DNA of 64,000 nucleotides from positions 51,592,939 to 51,656,938 of the forward strand of contig OX388351.1 of NCBI GenBank assembly GCA_947579665.1. Reading direction: 5' to 3'. Within the stretch, counting starts at the first letter, position 1. Each line of letters begins with the position of its first letter. The notes under the pieces were generated by a model. It ran no database searches. It was not told the origin of the DNA and saw nothing but the letters and a program-made list of their open reading frames with translations. Source of the stretch: Sympetrum striolatum (taxonomy: Eukaryota > Arthropoda > Insecta > Odonata > Libellulidae). Position numbers and translations under genes: made by a program. This document shows, piece after piece, positions 1-11,361 of this stretch.

Positions 1-3000
1 AAAACCAGCCGAAATGAGAGGACTTCTCAACCGGATTATTTTCGGCGTTTCCTTGCCCTACATTCTCCGGCTCCAGTTCATCGCTTTATAGAGAGAGTTA
101 AGTTTAGCATTGGCGCACTTAGAGGCATCGTTCATGCAATTAAAAGGGCTAAGAAAGACAGCCGCAGTAATTGGAACGTTGGGACGGCATCGCACGCCTC
201 AACGACGGGTTGTCGTCTCTCCCTAACCCGTCGACGTCTTTCATTTTTTGAGAATCGCTTCAAGGAATTGAAACGCGTAGTTCAACAACCGCGGCCACGT
301 ATCGCCTGAATAAGGTTTCGCAGAATATGGGACGGAGATCGGGACGTCTAGGGGTTTTTAACCCGAGGAAAGGGTTTTTGAATCGCTTCCAATTCGAGGC
401 AAATCGAGTTCTTCGTTGTAAAATATATCTCCGGGTAAAAAACGTCGCCCATCTAGAAGATGGAAGGAGGAGAAAGGAAAAATAGGAAGTATCCGGTATA
501 AGAAGATGAGTCATCCCCAGTATCTATTCCAGACACTTTAATCCTAACAGTGGCTCATTTTAACGACTATCTTATTTAATATTAGATCGCACGAAACAAA
601 TGGTCCATTCCTCTATTCTTTAAGTATCGCTATACGTAGAGTATGGGCTTCTAGTTTTTCGTACTTTTTACAAATTTGATTTTCATTCTTATATCAAGTG
701 GTATTTCGGTTAAATACAATCACCTAGTAAAACAGCAAGGTCTAGCATTATTTTCAGATATCATTTGTTAATCCCAAATTATGATGGATATAATATTTTT
801 TTGAATCGCCTCATTAATTGTATTTAAAATCATATATAAATATCTAACTGAAATTGGGATTCAAAAGAAACAAAGAAATTTGAACACAATCCTTCACACC
901 TTGCTGTTGCACCTGGTGGTTGATTTTTGTCCGAAATATCACTTTATATATGAGTAGAGACCAATTTTATTGCTAACGTTTTCTATAACTGAAATTTGAT
1001 ATTTGAATTTACAACTGTGTAAACAGTATGCTTTGGCTTGGCATTGTAGAAAGCTATAATGTAAGCAATTTTACAGCTTAGTTTATTTCCAAAAATTTAC
1101 CAAGAGTAAGGGGTTGATGATTTGTTAATATTGTCAGTTAATTAAAGGAAAACAGGAAATAAGTTGTGGAAATGAACATGATTCTATAAAACTTCGTTTT
1201 GTACCAAGTTTACTACTGCTGCTAATGCTATGCTGTATGCATATATTATGAAACTATTTGTTTTCATTTTCTATAATCTGATTTTCAGTTAATAAGATTT
1301 CTAACGAATATAATTCAGAGGGATATTTTCTAACGAATGAACCTAGCGAAAGGTTCTCATGAATTATCTACTTTTTAATTAAAGTTACAAAGTATATCGG
1401 ATAATATTTCACAAATAGATTTGTTTGTCTATCTTTGTGATCCGTCTTAAACAGCTAGCATTGTTTATCTTATTAATGATATTGTTTTCTAAAGAGTAGA
1501 AGTTGTTTAACCAGCTAAAATAGTGTTCCAAGAATAGCTTATTGGGGTCATTTTACAATTCAAGCCCTTTTTTTCATTTAAATTCTGCTTCGTCCAATTT
1601 GATGCATCTGATGTTCTGGATCGTTGATATAAATGAGGATTAATAGTGTGCTCAGGGAATAATTTTTTGTTTATTAATTTTTGTCTTGAGCAAATGCCAA
1701 CCTAATCAATCGATCCAAGCGGTAACATATTTTGAGATTACGAAGCAGAAAATGTGTTTTATCGAAGAAAACCGAATTATTAACCATATTTCAGAACGAG
1801 TTTCAAACGTGTAACATTCTTTCACGTGAGATTAATTGATCGCGGACTTTAAGTGGCGTGACTGAAGTCTTCATCATGCCACCAATCTCGAAGACTTATC
1901 TAGGAGTCAATAATTAACACAGAGGAGAGTAACAACGTGCTGAAATAATGATTAATGAACATGTCATTCGAAGCTCTCCTACGTGATGCCTAACCCGTAA
2001 TATTTCGGAGTCGTGCACGAATTTAAAACGGCGTTATGTCGAATCGAGTGCGGAAGTGGGCTCTTATTGGATTAAAATCGACGGAAATGGGAACAATTGA
2101 GCTTAGGAACGATTCTCTCGCAGTTAATTAGGGGAAATTCGATGAAGACGTTGCGCTAATTTGAAATAGTGTCGCGCGATGGCGCTGCGTAATTGAGTTA
2201 GGCGTATTTTTCCAAGTGTGGTATCGCGATAGCACATGACTCGCATTAACCTATTTAAACACAGTTTCCACCAGAGCGTGATCGGTCATAATTAAGGGCT
2301 TTATATTAATACAAGTCGCGTGTTTTCGAAATAGAATCGTTCGCCAAAACCGTCGAACGTTGTCACGGCGTGTTCGTGACTTCTCTCGCGAGGGAATTTA
2401 TTTATGATATCACTTCTTCGAATTTTGCGGGACATTCGGAATTCGGCGACTGATTGGATTTTGGTGTTCAAAAATGAATTTCGGGAACGCGAAATTATCT
2501 TGCAGCTACAGTTGGGTTGGGGGACATATTATAAAATATTACCTACTTCCCCGTTTCCTTATCATATTTACAGTCAAAGCATAGCTTAAAATATACCATA
2601 TTCTTAGATCAAGGTATTTTTTCAGTAATTTGTAGTTATACATTCAACGCTCGAGATATGTTCTCTCCTAAATATAGAAATTAGCGTGTTGGTTAAAAAT
2701 TATGTAATACATCTGCTCTCTATGATATCTTGTTACTTTGAAAAATGCACCATCATAATGATCTTTTGCTTATTTTATGATTTGCCTATTTATAATTTAC
2801 CCACCTCGGTGTAATAGTTTGACTTAACTACAACTACACAAGCATGTTGATTGTTTTTAGATAGGATATAAACTGTTGATTTGAGCATGATTTCAAATTC
2901 TTCCCCATAAACATGCAACGTTATATTTTATCTGAAAAGTAAACAGCTAAATTGGGTGTTATAAGGTTAAACATAAATTTTAAATAATCAGCAGCTTGTG

Positions 3001-3712
3001 ATAAGATCATAATAAAAGGCTTTTTCCTTATCTAGGCTGATATGTTTTTATTCCTTGTTAAGAATAAATAATCGCAATCTTTATGACCTGGGTTACCATA
3101 TTCTTATTGTAAGCAACCGGAAATCTACAAATCTTGATTCGATTAAACCGAGACGTAGCCGTAAAACTTAGTCGTAATTAATTTCATCGTCTATCTAGAA
3201 CCAGCAAGCAAGTGCTGTGTCACAATTCAACTTTTGCATTTAAATGATCCTTATTATTAAAATCTCCTTATCAACCAAATTAATCTTTCTCGGGTTAATT
3301 TCTTCAAACTGGGCCAGCAGAAACATTGACGGGGACCGTATGTTAAAACCGTCACAGTCCCGATCAAAACAGAAAGTAATGTGGGCCTAATTATCACCGA
3401 ATTTCTCCACAACTGCGGAGCTTCTCAAGAGTTTCCCTCTTTCCCTTGTATTAAAATTGATCGGTATCATGAACCTGTATTGGTCAATATCAACATAATC
3501 TATGTCTTAGTTGTAGTATTGCTAAAAGTACTTCGAGAGCCAAGGTAAATCCGCATATGGGCTCCTATCGTAAATCGGAAAAAGACGAACGTGCCACCTA
3601 CTTGGTTATCCGTGAGCCTCTTTCAGGCATTTGATGAATTCATATGTACTTATCAATAATCGTGCATATTATAGCAATTGAAAAAGTCTGTAATCACACT
3701 TAACGTAGCTCA
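1..3712. other. Intronic DNA, no gene seen
   Basis: AT-rich, mostly unique-looking sequence. Two parts (about 1-520 and 1800-2410) are richer in CpG and in cgaaattcgg-like words than the surroundings. The ORFs at 260-514 (minus) and 2404-2589 (plus) show no recognisable domain. No repeat boundaries were identified. Confidence 0.6.
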
Positions 3713-3840
3713 CAAATAGCCAAGTGGGCAACGCGTTCGGCTTCGGTGAAAGCGGTCACGGGTTCCGCTCCCGGTGGGACTACATCTGCGAAATGACCTG
3801 GGATGTCGAAGCACTTTCAACCAATACAACAACAACATAT
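3713..3840 (+). repeat. tRNA-derived SINE (family A)
   Basis: A tRNA-like head has an A box (TAGCCAAGTGGG, 3718-3729) and a B box (GGTTCCGCTCC, 3761-3771). A non-tRNA body and a CAACAACAACAT tail follow (to about 3838). The acceptor-stem ends do not pair, so this is a retroposon and not a working tRNA gene. The GGTGAAAGCGGTC block is shared with the copies at 53151 and, decayed, at 26800. Confidence 0.7.
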
Positions 3841-3925
3841 TTAACGTTAGAAAATCATTTTATTTTTACAGCATGAGCTAAAAAAATGTACAATTAAATG
3901 GTAATCGTAATAAATTAGGAACTTA

Positions 3926-4095
3926 GGGGTCGTACACAAATTACGTAACGCAAAATTCTCCAATCTTCCACCCCCCCCACCCTCACGTAACGCCTGGTCG
4001 GAACCTTCCGTCTTTCCACGAACAAGGACGGTTACGCCTGGCCAGACCCCCCCCCCCTTTCCCCAAATTGCGTTACGTAATTTGTGTACGGCCCC
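3926..4095. mobile_element. 170-bp MITE with TTA target duplication, PIF/Harbinger-like
   Basis: The terminal inverted repeats begin GGGGTCGTACACAAATTACG on the left and, read from the right end, GGGGCCGTACACAAATTACG. They continue as TAACGCAA. The element is flanked by TTA at 3923-3925 and 4096-4098. A 3-bp TTA duplication and GGG-starting ends fit PIF/Harbinger, but the assignment is tentative. The interior has poly-C runs (3971-3978 and 4047-4055) and no coding capacity. Confidence 0.75.
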
Positions 4096-4302
4096 TTAGA
4101 GGATAATGGGTAACACGAGAAAAATATCTGCATTATATCATTTAAATTATAAATATGATAATGTGAGATTATTATATTCATATCATGTATTTTACGAGTG
4201 TTAAAATCATTATATAAATACAATGGAATTCAATGGCACACATCTTGATTTCATAGGAAAATCATATTCAGTTTTTCCTAAGTCAAAGCAAATGAGTTTG
4301 AG

Positions 4303-4549
4303 AAAAAAGAAAAGAAAGGGAAATTGGGACACGGCTGTTAAGGAATTAGAGGTTTAAAATCTCCAACAGCCGTCGTTGTCGGCGTTCCTCTTCTCATTCC
4401 CCGGTATTCCGAGAAAACAAGATAGAACACCGCACTTTTTGTGAGCACTCGTTAAAAAGTGCGGCGACCGTCTTGTTTTCTCGGAATACCGGGGAATGAG
4501 AAGAGGAACGCCGACAACGACGGCTGTTGGAGATTTTAAACCTCTAATT
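4303..4549 (-). mobile_element. Palindromic 'snap-back' element, copy 1
   Basis: Positions 4344-4549 form a 206-bp palindrome. The outer 79 bases of each arm appear to be perfectly complementary, and a further 11-bp stem (CCGCACTTTTT) lies near the loop. Arms start AATTAGAGGTTTAAAATCTCC. A single-sided tail (4303-4343, AAAGAAAGGGAAATTGGGACA region) lies outside the palindrome. The same tail lies on the other side in the copies at 22062 and 53241, which sets the orientation. It encodes nothing recognisable; the minus-strand ORF over it is an accident of the hairpin. Confidence 0.85.
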
Positions 4550-6030
4550 TGGGAAAACAGCAAATAAACGAAAAGAAACTTAACCAACGCTTCATAATTA
4601 AGTAGAGGAAAGATTAATAATGCCTTTGTCGCTGTTTTGCTTGTCATATTTTCAACTTATTCGTTGTCTTTACGCCTCAATGGTATTTGAACAGCTTTTT
4701 TTACGCTATAATTGGAACTGACTTGACTAAGTTTCTTCTGACTTCTAAAGTTTTCAAAGTCCCTCTTCAGAAAATTATAAAAAAATTCTAAGAAATCCCA
4801 ACAAGGCTCAGTCCTGAAGGTATCTTCACTTTCGAACGCCGCTCTTCATTATGCAATCCCATTCTCCACGACACAGCCTCAGGGTCATTGCACAAGGAAG
4901 AGCGCCTTGTGTCAATCCCAATAATGACAATTCACGCCATCCTGGCACACATTCAAACTCCACCGAAATATCCTTGGCTGCACGAGAAGGATTTAACTGA
5001 TTTTAAATTACGAATTACGGCGCGGCGGCGACCGGAAGTGGCTCATGAGACCCTGACGCGAAAGAGTAAACAGAATGAGATCTACAAGTACGAAAATAGG
5101 TAAATTAGTTTGACCCATGGAGGTCTAGAAGGTTCTAGTAGTTGAAGTGCATATATAATGCCACGATGACGATGATAAGTAGTGAACTGCTAAGCGTGGT
5201 GGTGCACTTTTTGTAATTAATCGCATGGAAATATATTTTCGTCTTCATATCATACAAAATTACGTAAGACCATAAGCTTCCCATAAATAGGACTAGTACC
5301 GAATATATTGAGTGACTTATACTGTCGCTTGTTGACCGTCATTGCAAAATGTATGCACTTCTAAAATACTGAGTGTATATTTTTAATCAAAGTTTGTATT
5401 GTCTAATTCTTAATTTTCGTAGTGTTTCTATTGCAAATTCTAAATTTATTTACCCAAAAATTATTTATGAAATAAATTAATACAATAATGGGAATGAGTG
5501 TGAAAGGCAAGGCATTCTATTTCAACATTCAGATAACCGCTAGCGGAAGATAATCAGTCATGCTTTTGACAATTTGGCTAATGATTACAATAATTTACTT
5601 TGGCAATAGATTCTTAAAAAATACTTTGATTAAATCTTATTTCTCTCTCTTTACAATTAAATGAACCTTAGTGATAATAGTAACTATTTTTAAACTTCTA
5701 AACATCTTTATCAACATATGTTTTAATTTCTAAACATTCCCCACTTCATTTATCTTCTCAACCTTCTGAAATCCCTACCTGCTTCAATAGACCTTGCAGA
5801 TTGACACATGAGTCATTCATAAAATAAGTTTTAATTCACTATTAGTGCTATTAGTTTTTGAAAAGGTTTTTGGCTACGTATATTTTATAGAATTACTTGT
5901 TGCTTCTTTGTTTCTAGTTCATAATTTCTCCCAAACCCACGGTCATTTTGCTATATTTTGTAGCTTTGAATTCCCTCTAAAATGGTAGTTTAGTTTTAAG
6001 TTATATGTTTATGTTGTAGCGTTATTTTAC
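4550..6030. other. Intronic DNA, no gene seen
   Basis: AT-rich. A more complex segment at about 4800-5100 includes a 71-codon plus-strand ORF (4888-5103) with no motif I recognise. Nothing else stands out. Confidence 0.55.
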
Positions 6031-6105
6031 TGGCTGAGGTGGTGGAGTGGTTAGCATGCTAGCATTCCAATGCCGAGGTTCCGGGTTCGTATACCGGATA
6101 GTCGA
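6031..6105 (+). repeat. tRNA-like SINE head (family B)
   Basis: A box TGGAGTGGTTAGC at 6043-6055 and B box GGGTTCGTATACC at 6083-6095, with tRNA-like spacing and an anticodon-arm-like palindrome (GCATGCTAGCATT). The acceptor arm does not close, so it is a SINE promoter unit and not a tRNA gene. A LINE C-terminal fragment starts 50 bases downstream in the same direction; whether the two form one chimeric retroposon is unclear. Confidence 0.6.
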
Positions 6106-6155
6106 TTTTTTCTGGCTAGGGAATGGTTGTGTGTCTTTGTAAATAGTAGTAATTA

Positions 6156-6490
6156 TTGAAATGGATAGATAAGGTAAGATCACTAAAATGGAGGTGGGCC
6201 GGCCATATTGCGAGAAGAAACGACAACCTTTGGACATCTGCAGTTCTCAACTGGATACCAGGAGATGTGAAGAGACCAAGAAGGAGACCTATGGACGGGT
6301 GGAATAGAGACATCGTCAAATATTTGGGTGTAACATGGCAACGAGAAGCTCAGGACAGAGAAAAATGGAAAGTACTTGGGGAGGCCTACATCTGACGTCG
6401 GATTGAAAATGGCTGATGATGATGATGAAGATTGAAATGGATGTAATTGGGATCTTCCTATTTCCATTAGAGAAATTATTATTATTATTA
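6156..6490 (+). pseudogene. Non-LTR retrotransposon (RTE/Jockey-like) reverse transcriptase C-terminus, 5'-truncated
   Basis: The 79-codon ORF (6156-6395) has the typical C-terminal signature RWAGHIARR, then GRP-like RRRPMDGW, then AQDREKWKVLGEAY before the stop. This region follows the RT domain in many invertebrate LINEs. The copy lacks the endonuclease and nearly all of the RT. It ends in (GAT)n and then (ATT)n at 6478-6490, a usual kind of LINE 3' end. It is a dead fragment on the strand opposite to neurexin. Confidence 0.8.
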
Positions 6491-9374
6491 TGTTAACCGA
6501 TGGAATACGTATAATAATAATGTCTTTAAATAATAATGTCTTTAAATAATTATGTCTTTAGAGAAATAACGATAACAAGCAGACTAAAACCGAACGGATT
6601 AAAAAAGAAGGATAGTTGAGAAATGACTAAATGAATGAATGAATAATGAATAAATGACTCCTAAGATACCATAGTATAAGAATGTGTATTGAATGAAGTA
6701 TTGAAATGCTGATACACTTAAGTCAGAGGTTTTGTTTGAGAGGATGTCTGTTCCCAAAGCAAAGGAATTCCCCATAAAAGTGAATGGAAAAAGCGGGCGA
6801 AGCATTGGGAATGGAACCGCAATAAGCATTTCGGTGTCTAGCGATCACTCGACTTGGAATCGCGGTTATGGCGAACTTTACCGCCGCCTCGAATCTTAGT
6901 AATTGCTCGGAAGTTCGCTGCTGTTGGCAAACTTCCCGAAAAATTAGGGTTTTAATCTTTCGGGGTCGATAAATCGCTTGCATCCCGTAGTTGTACGAAA
7001 CCCCACGATCTTTTCTCTTCTTCAACTTTGTGGAAGGCAATATCTCGACCATACACTTGATGCCCTGTATTAAAATTTCGAGAGATAGATCTCCGTTATT
7101 ATTAAACCTTTCATCGCAGATGTTATCCGAATGCTTCTACTTACTACTACAACTACTACTTAAAATGAAACGATTTTCTCGTACTTTACACCCAAGAAAT
7201 TTTAATGGAAATCATTTGTTGGAGTTTTTTTTTAATTTTTATATCGATTCTAATGTTTTTATTTATTACATTCTTAAATAAGGGCGGACTTATATTGTTT
7301 ACTTATTTTTAGTTTTACCATGCTGGATTAAGCGACTGACTTTTGAGGAAGCGATAGCGCGACTATTCTATCCTAATGTTCTAATATTTCCTTCCCTGAA
7401 AATTAGCGTATGTAAAAAAATAAAAACTTTGAAACCCTTATCCCGATATCATAATTTTGGTGGTTAAAATAAATAATATAACTTAGTAAAAGTGAAAACA
7501 CAATTAATTATAATATAAATAAAGTAATATAGAGATTACAATTTAGTTTGAACGGTTTATTAAGTATGACTTATCTAAGTAGCAAATTTTACAATAAAAA
7601 GAACATTTAGGTTTCAAACAAACAAACTGACAGTAGATCTATTCTTTGTTTACTTAACTTTCTTTTAACTTTGTTCATGTTTGTTTATCAAGAAATTTGG
7701 TCATAAAACGGATCCACCATTTTGTTGCTTTAAATGAGCTAAGACTCTTCCTTGAGCGCAAAAACTGAATCTGATCGATAGATAAAAATTGTAGTAGATT
7801 AATTCATCGTCGTTTTACCCAACAGTACCTTCCAAAAGCCTCCATAAATCAACGAACTTGAACGATTCACCGAAAAATCCGAAACTCTCATTTTCTGTGA
7901 ACCTTCTCAAGTTTGAAGCCCTGTATCTTTTAGACTCTTGAAAATACTAAAAAACGACCAGCCGGAACATAAAATTCGATCTTTTGGCAATGTCTATGCG
8001 AAGTTTCTAGTTCCGCCCCCGAAAAATATCATTTTAGACCCCATGTCAGTCTTTCTCGATGTCAGTCCACTGTGCGCTGATTTCTCTTTGTGAGGGTCCT
8101 AAAGCCCCTTGGCGAATACTAACCCAATATTCCAATAACCTAGAACAAAAACGAAATTCGCAGGGACACGAAAAAACTCCCAATCTACCCGTAGGTCGCT
8201 CTACGAAGCGATAACATTAACAAGGTGACCCAAATAACCACCGAAAAACAAGTAATGTTTCGCTCTTCATCATCGTTATTCCGTCACATTTCACTCCATT
8301 AATTCCCGTTTCGATCAAGGGAAAAAACTTCCGTCTCTATCGAATGGGCTCGCTCACGCACAAATTCTATATTAAGGGCATCGGAGAGGTGAGAGCGCTG
8401 GGGTTAGGGACCTTATTTCGAAGATCGTATCGCCAGGGAACCATCGTAAACACCGGCGACCGTCTTTTGTCGAAATTGAGTCGCGGGGAACGGAATCCCC
8501 GCACGCCGAGCCGCTAACATATTACGGATTTTTGGGATAATACGAAACGGATCCCCCGAACGAATGGGAGAAAAGGTTATGGGAAGCTCGAATCCCGTAC
8601 GGGTCTGAATTGCGGGGCGAATAAATCGAAATATCGCCGTCTAATTTTCATGTGAAACGAGGAATTGCTTGTGATAAAGTTCTGCTCCCTACTTGTCCTT
8701 TTTTGGGTATTCAAGTATTGGAAACACATTTTTGTGAGCTTCACGGTAACTCGGGTGTTATCGTATTTCAATGCATAATTTTATCGGAAATATGATTCTA
8801 TGATTATTTTTAGTCTCTGCTCTTAAGTTTTAGAATTCCTTACCTAGAGAAATAAAGTAGTTCACAATTTAGTAAAAACAGGCACATGCATTATGGGTAT
8901 TATTATCTTCTAAGTTTATTCCTGCTATATTACATAAAGCGAGAATAAAAGGTGGTTGACTTTTTCATTTTTTGAATCATGACTGCAGACTATGTGTGAT
9001 GAATATATTTTACATACTGTTGTAACTGCCATTGAGTTTACATTACCTCTCTGTTACGCACTACTATCTTTTTCTCTTTCTTTCCATGAACTTTTCTTAC
9101 TGTTTATATATTGTGTCTAATCCAAAAATTTACGATTTGGATGACCGAAGAATGATGAAGTTGATTATTAACGTCGTTTAAGTAATCGATCAATTAATCC
9201 TAATAGCGATGCGATATCGTGCGATTTGTAAAGAAATATATAATTTATTTTCCATAATTGTGATGGATTACTTTTGCCAAGTTCTCCTCGTTGCAGCGTA
9301 TCAAGAGATTATATAGTGTATTCGCTGTGTGATGAAATTAAAATTTATTTGGCTTAAAATATAATTCCAACCAT
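6491..9374. other. Intronic DNA with CpG-richer islands
   Basis: No gene. Islands of higher complexity lie at about 6720-7060 and 8100-8660, the latter with several cg-rich words (gggcaccgg-like, tcgcggggaacgg). The rest is AT-rich. Short ORFs at 6599-7281 and 8577-8771 have no recognisable domain. Confidence 0.5.
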
Positions 9375-9375
9375 A

Positions 9376-9455
9376 GTACACTCCTGGCCAAAATTAACGC
9401 AGCACCTCCCTAACGATCCTTACGGCCGGTCCTGCGTTAATTTTGGCCAGGAATT
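9376..9455. mobile_element. 79-bp Tc1/mariner-type MITE, copy 1 (right end eroded)
   Basis: Starts GTACACTCCTGGCCAAAATT and ends in the complementary TTTTGGCCAGG, but the last bases (GAATTAAG instead of GAGTGTAC) have diverged. The arms are about 30 bp around a short loop, so the element is almost entirely inverted repeat. The TGGCCAAAATTA word and TA-flanked ends fit Tc1/mariner termini. Confidence 0.8.
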
Positions 9456-9746
9456 AAGTTTATTAACTTATATTATCCGGTAATATGTCATGATCGTAAT
9501 CAGGAAAACATTTTTACCCAGTTACAACTGAATTGAATGAATGTATTGAATATATTTTATAAAGAATGATAGAACTAGGTTTTAAAGCAAAAATGTTAAA
9601 CAATGACTATTGTGCATTTTTTTTAGTTTTAATTGGTCAATGTACTGCTTTCCTATTGTCTTTGGACGAATGCTAGACAATCTTAAAAATTAAGTTTTTT
9701 AGACCACTTCTAGAGTTGTCACCTGGTCAGAACGCCAAATTCCAAA

Positions 9747-9829
9747 GTACACTCCTGGCCAAAATTAACGCAGCACCTCCCTAGCGATTCTAACGGCCGG
9801 TGCTGCGTTAATTTTGGCCAGGAGTGTAC
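9747..9829. mobile_element. 79-bp Tc1/mariner-type MITE, copy 2
   Basis: A complete copy, with CACTCCTGGCC and GGCCAGGAGTG ends flanked by TA on both sides. The loop CCTCCCTAGCGATT is nearly the same as in the copies at 9376 and 49668. It lies 290 bp from copy 1 in the same orientation. Confidence 0.85.
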
Positions 9830-10524
9830 ATATATTTTTTTTAAATCTCATACTAAAAATACTTTCACAAAAAGCTATTAAACCATATTCTGTATATTTT
9901 AGGTAGCAGGGTACATAGCTTTAGGATATTATTATCTTCTTAGGTCATTATTCTATTAAGTAATTGAACAAATATCGAATTTCCTACCAGAACGCTTTGA
10001 CTTATTTGTACCGCTCTCTTATCTCTCCCCTTCATAGTACATCATCATCAGGGGTAGAAAAATAGATTATTTTAATATACATACAATTGCTGTTTCTCGA
10101 TTTTCTCGTTAACCGGACCCTACCGTTGTTTCCAAAGGCATATGTAACGCGCTGCGGAGCTCTGATAAAGAATAGTGATAGAGATTTTTATACTTCCACT
10201 AACAGCATTGTCTCAATTTTCTTTCTACATCCTTATTTTTATGGCTTTTAACAGTTCAAAATAAAGGATTTTCTAGAAATTAGAGTTTTTGAAGCAATGT
10301 TAGTGTTTCGAAATTCATCACTGAAAAAAAACTTTGACAATATCAAAAGATATAACTTGTACAAATTCCGTACATAGATCCTAAAAAGAAGACTATCGAT
10401 TTCGGTTCTAAACTTCTTTTAAGGTCCTATTTGTGGAATTTGTACTGCTCATATTTTTGGACTTTGTCATTAAAAGTTTTAATTATAGAATTCCACCAAG
10501 TTACTCTTCACAGTATGTATTTAT
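9830..10524. other. Intronic DNA, no gene seen
   Basis: AT-rich unique-looking sequence with no recognisable element. Confidence 0.55.
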
Positions 10525-11090
10525 TCCTGAAGGTACAGTTTTTAGAAAAGACGCTCTCAGAATCAATGTTAGGTGACTCAACCGTCAGCTGCGCCTGTCA
10601 CTCTTTATTATTTCGGTTGCTTATTTTCCCTTATCAGTCTCAGTCAAACTTTTATTGACACTCATACTTTAAGACGTACATCATTCATATGATCTTTTAT
10701 TAAAGATGAATTCGTCTCTACTCTCAAGTTTATGCTTATCAACCGTTTAAAACAAAGAAGTATCAAGAAAAAGGGGTCTTTGAAGTACTGTTTACGTTAC
10801 CGTTGCGAAATTTACGCCTGAATGTACACCTTTAAGAGATGACTCTCTCAGAAGCTGTGGAAGTTCACTCGGCTGTCAGCTACGCTTGTCACTTTTTCTT
10901 ATTTCGGCTGCTTATTTTCCCTTATTAGTCTCAAGCAAACTTGTATCGACACTCAGACTCAGCTTAGATTTTTTTCTTTGCCGCAGGAAACAACGGAATC
11001 GATTCCAATTTTCAGTAACTTTGCAGTCCACGAGCTTTATAAAATGCACGCTCAGAAGCAATGGAAGTAGGCATAGCTTGCTGTAATCCT
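10525..11090. repeat. Diverged direct repeats, two to three units
   Basis: The block around 10525-10680 (CCTGAAGGTACAG, then CTCTCAGAA, GTCAGCTGCGCCTGTCACT, TATTTCGG, TTATTTTCCCTTAT) recurs at about 10820-10960 with scattered changes. A shorter third piece (GCACGCTCAGAAGCAATGG) lies at 11046-11066. The offset between the first two is about 290 bp. The small ORFs inside (10431-10658, 10886-11086) are by-products. Origin unknown; an old local duplication fits. Confidence 0.6.
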
Positions 11091-11149
11091 TGCTTATATT
11101 TTGCATGGTGGACTGTAGATAATAACCAATTATCTTACCTCATTATCAT

Positions 11150-11346
11150 TCCCAAGGAAAAACGGACTTGAAAAAAGTCTGACAGGGCCGGGAATCGAAC
11201 CCGGGATCTTCCTCTAACCGGGAGGCTGCCTTAACCATCTAGGCTACCCGACCAGAACATTTCAACATGCCATTTTGGGGACTTTGGGCGCAATGGGAAT
11301 TTTCCTGGGTGCACGCCCTTATGTGCAAAGTCACCTAAACCCTTTC
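11150..11346 (-). repeat. tRNA-derived SINE (family C) with internal inversion and 15-bp target duplication
   Basis: Flanked by CTTACCTCATTATCAT (11134-11149) and CTTACTCATTATCAT (11347-11361), a target duplication with one indel. On the minus strand it has A box TAGCCTAGATGGTTAAGG (within 11228-11246) and B box GGTTCGATTCC (11191-11201), followed by a tail ending TTTTTCCTTGGG. The right-hand 50 bp (TTTCCTGGGTGCACGCCCTT to CCCTTTCC) is on the plus strand relative to the arrangement at 22343-22433. One half is therefore inverted, as expected from a twin-primed insertion. A tRNA search program may report it falsely as a tRNA gene. Confidence 0.75.
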
Positions 11347-11361
11347 CTTACTCATTATCAT

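Noticed and set aside
4354..4647. 97-codon minus ORF
   Set aside because: It reads through a 206-bp palindrome, so both strands give the same peptide-like runs; it is an accident of the hairpin.
11185..11252. tRNA gene on the minus strand
   Set aside because: A and B boxes are intact, but the unit lies inside a target-site-duplicated insertion with SINE tail and the acceptor stem does not pair.
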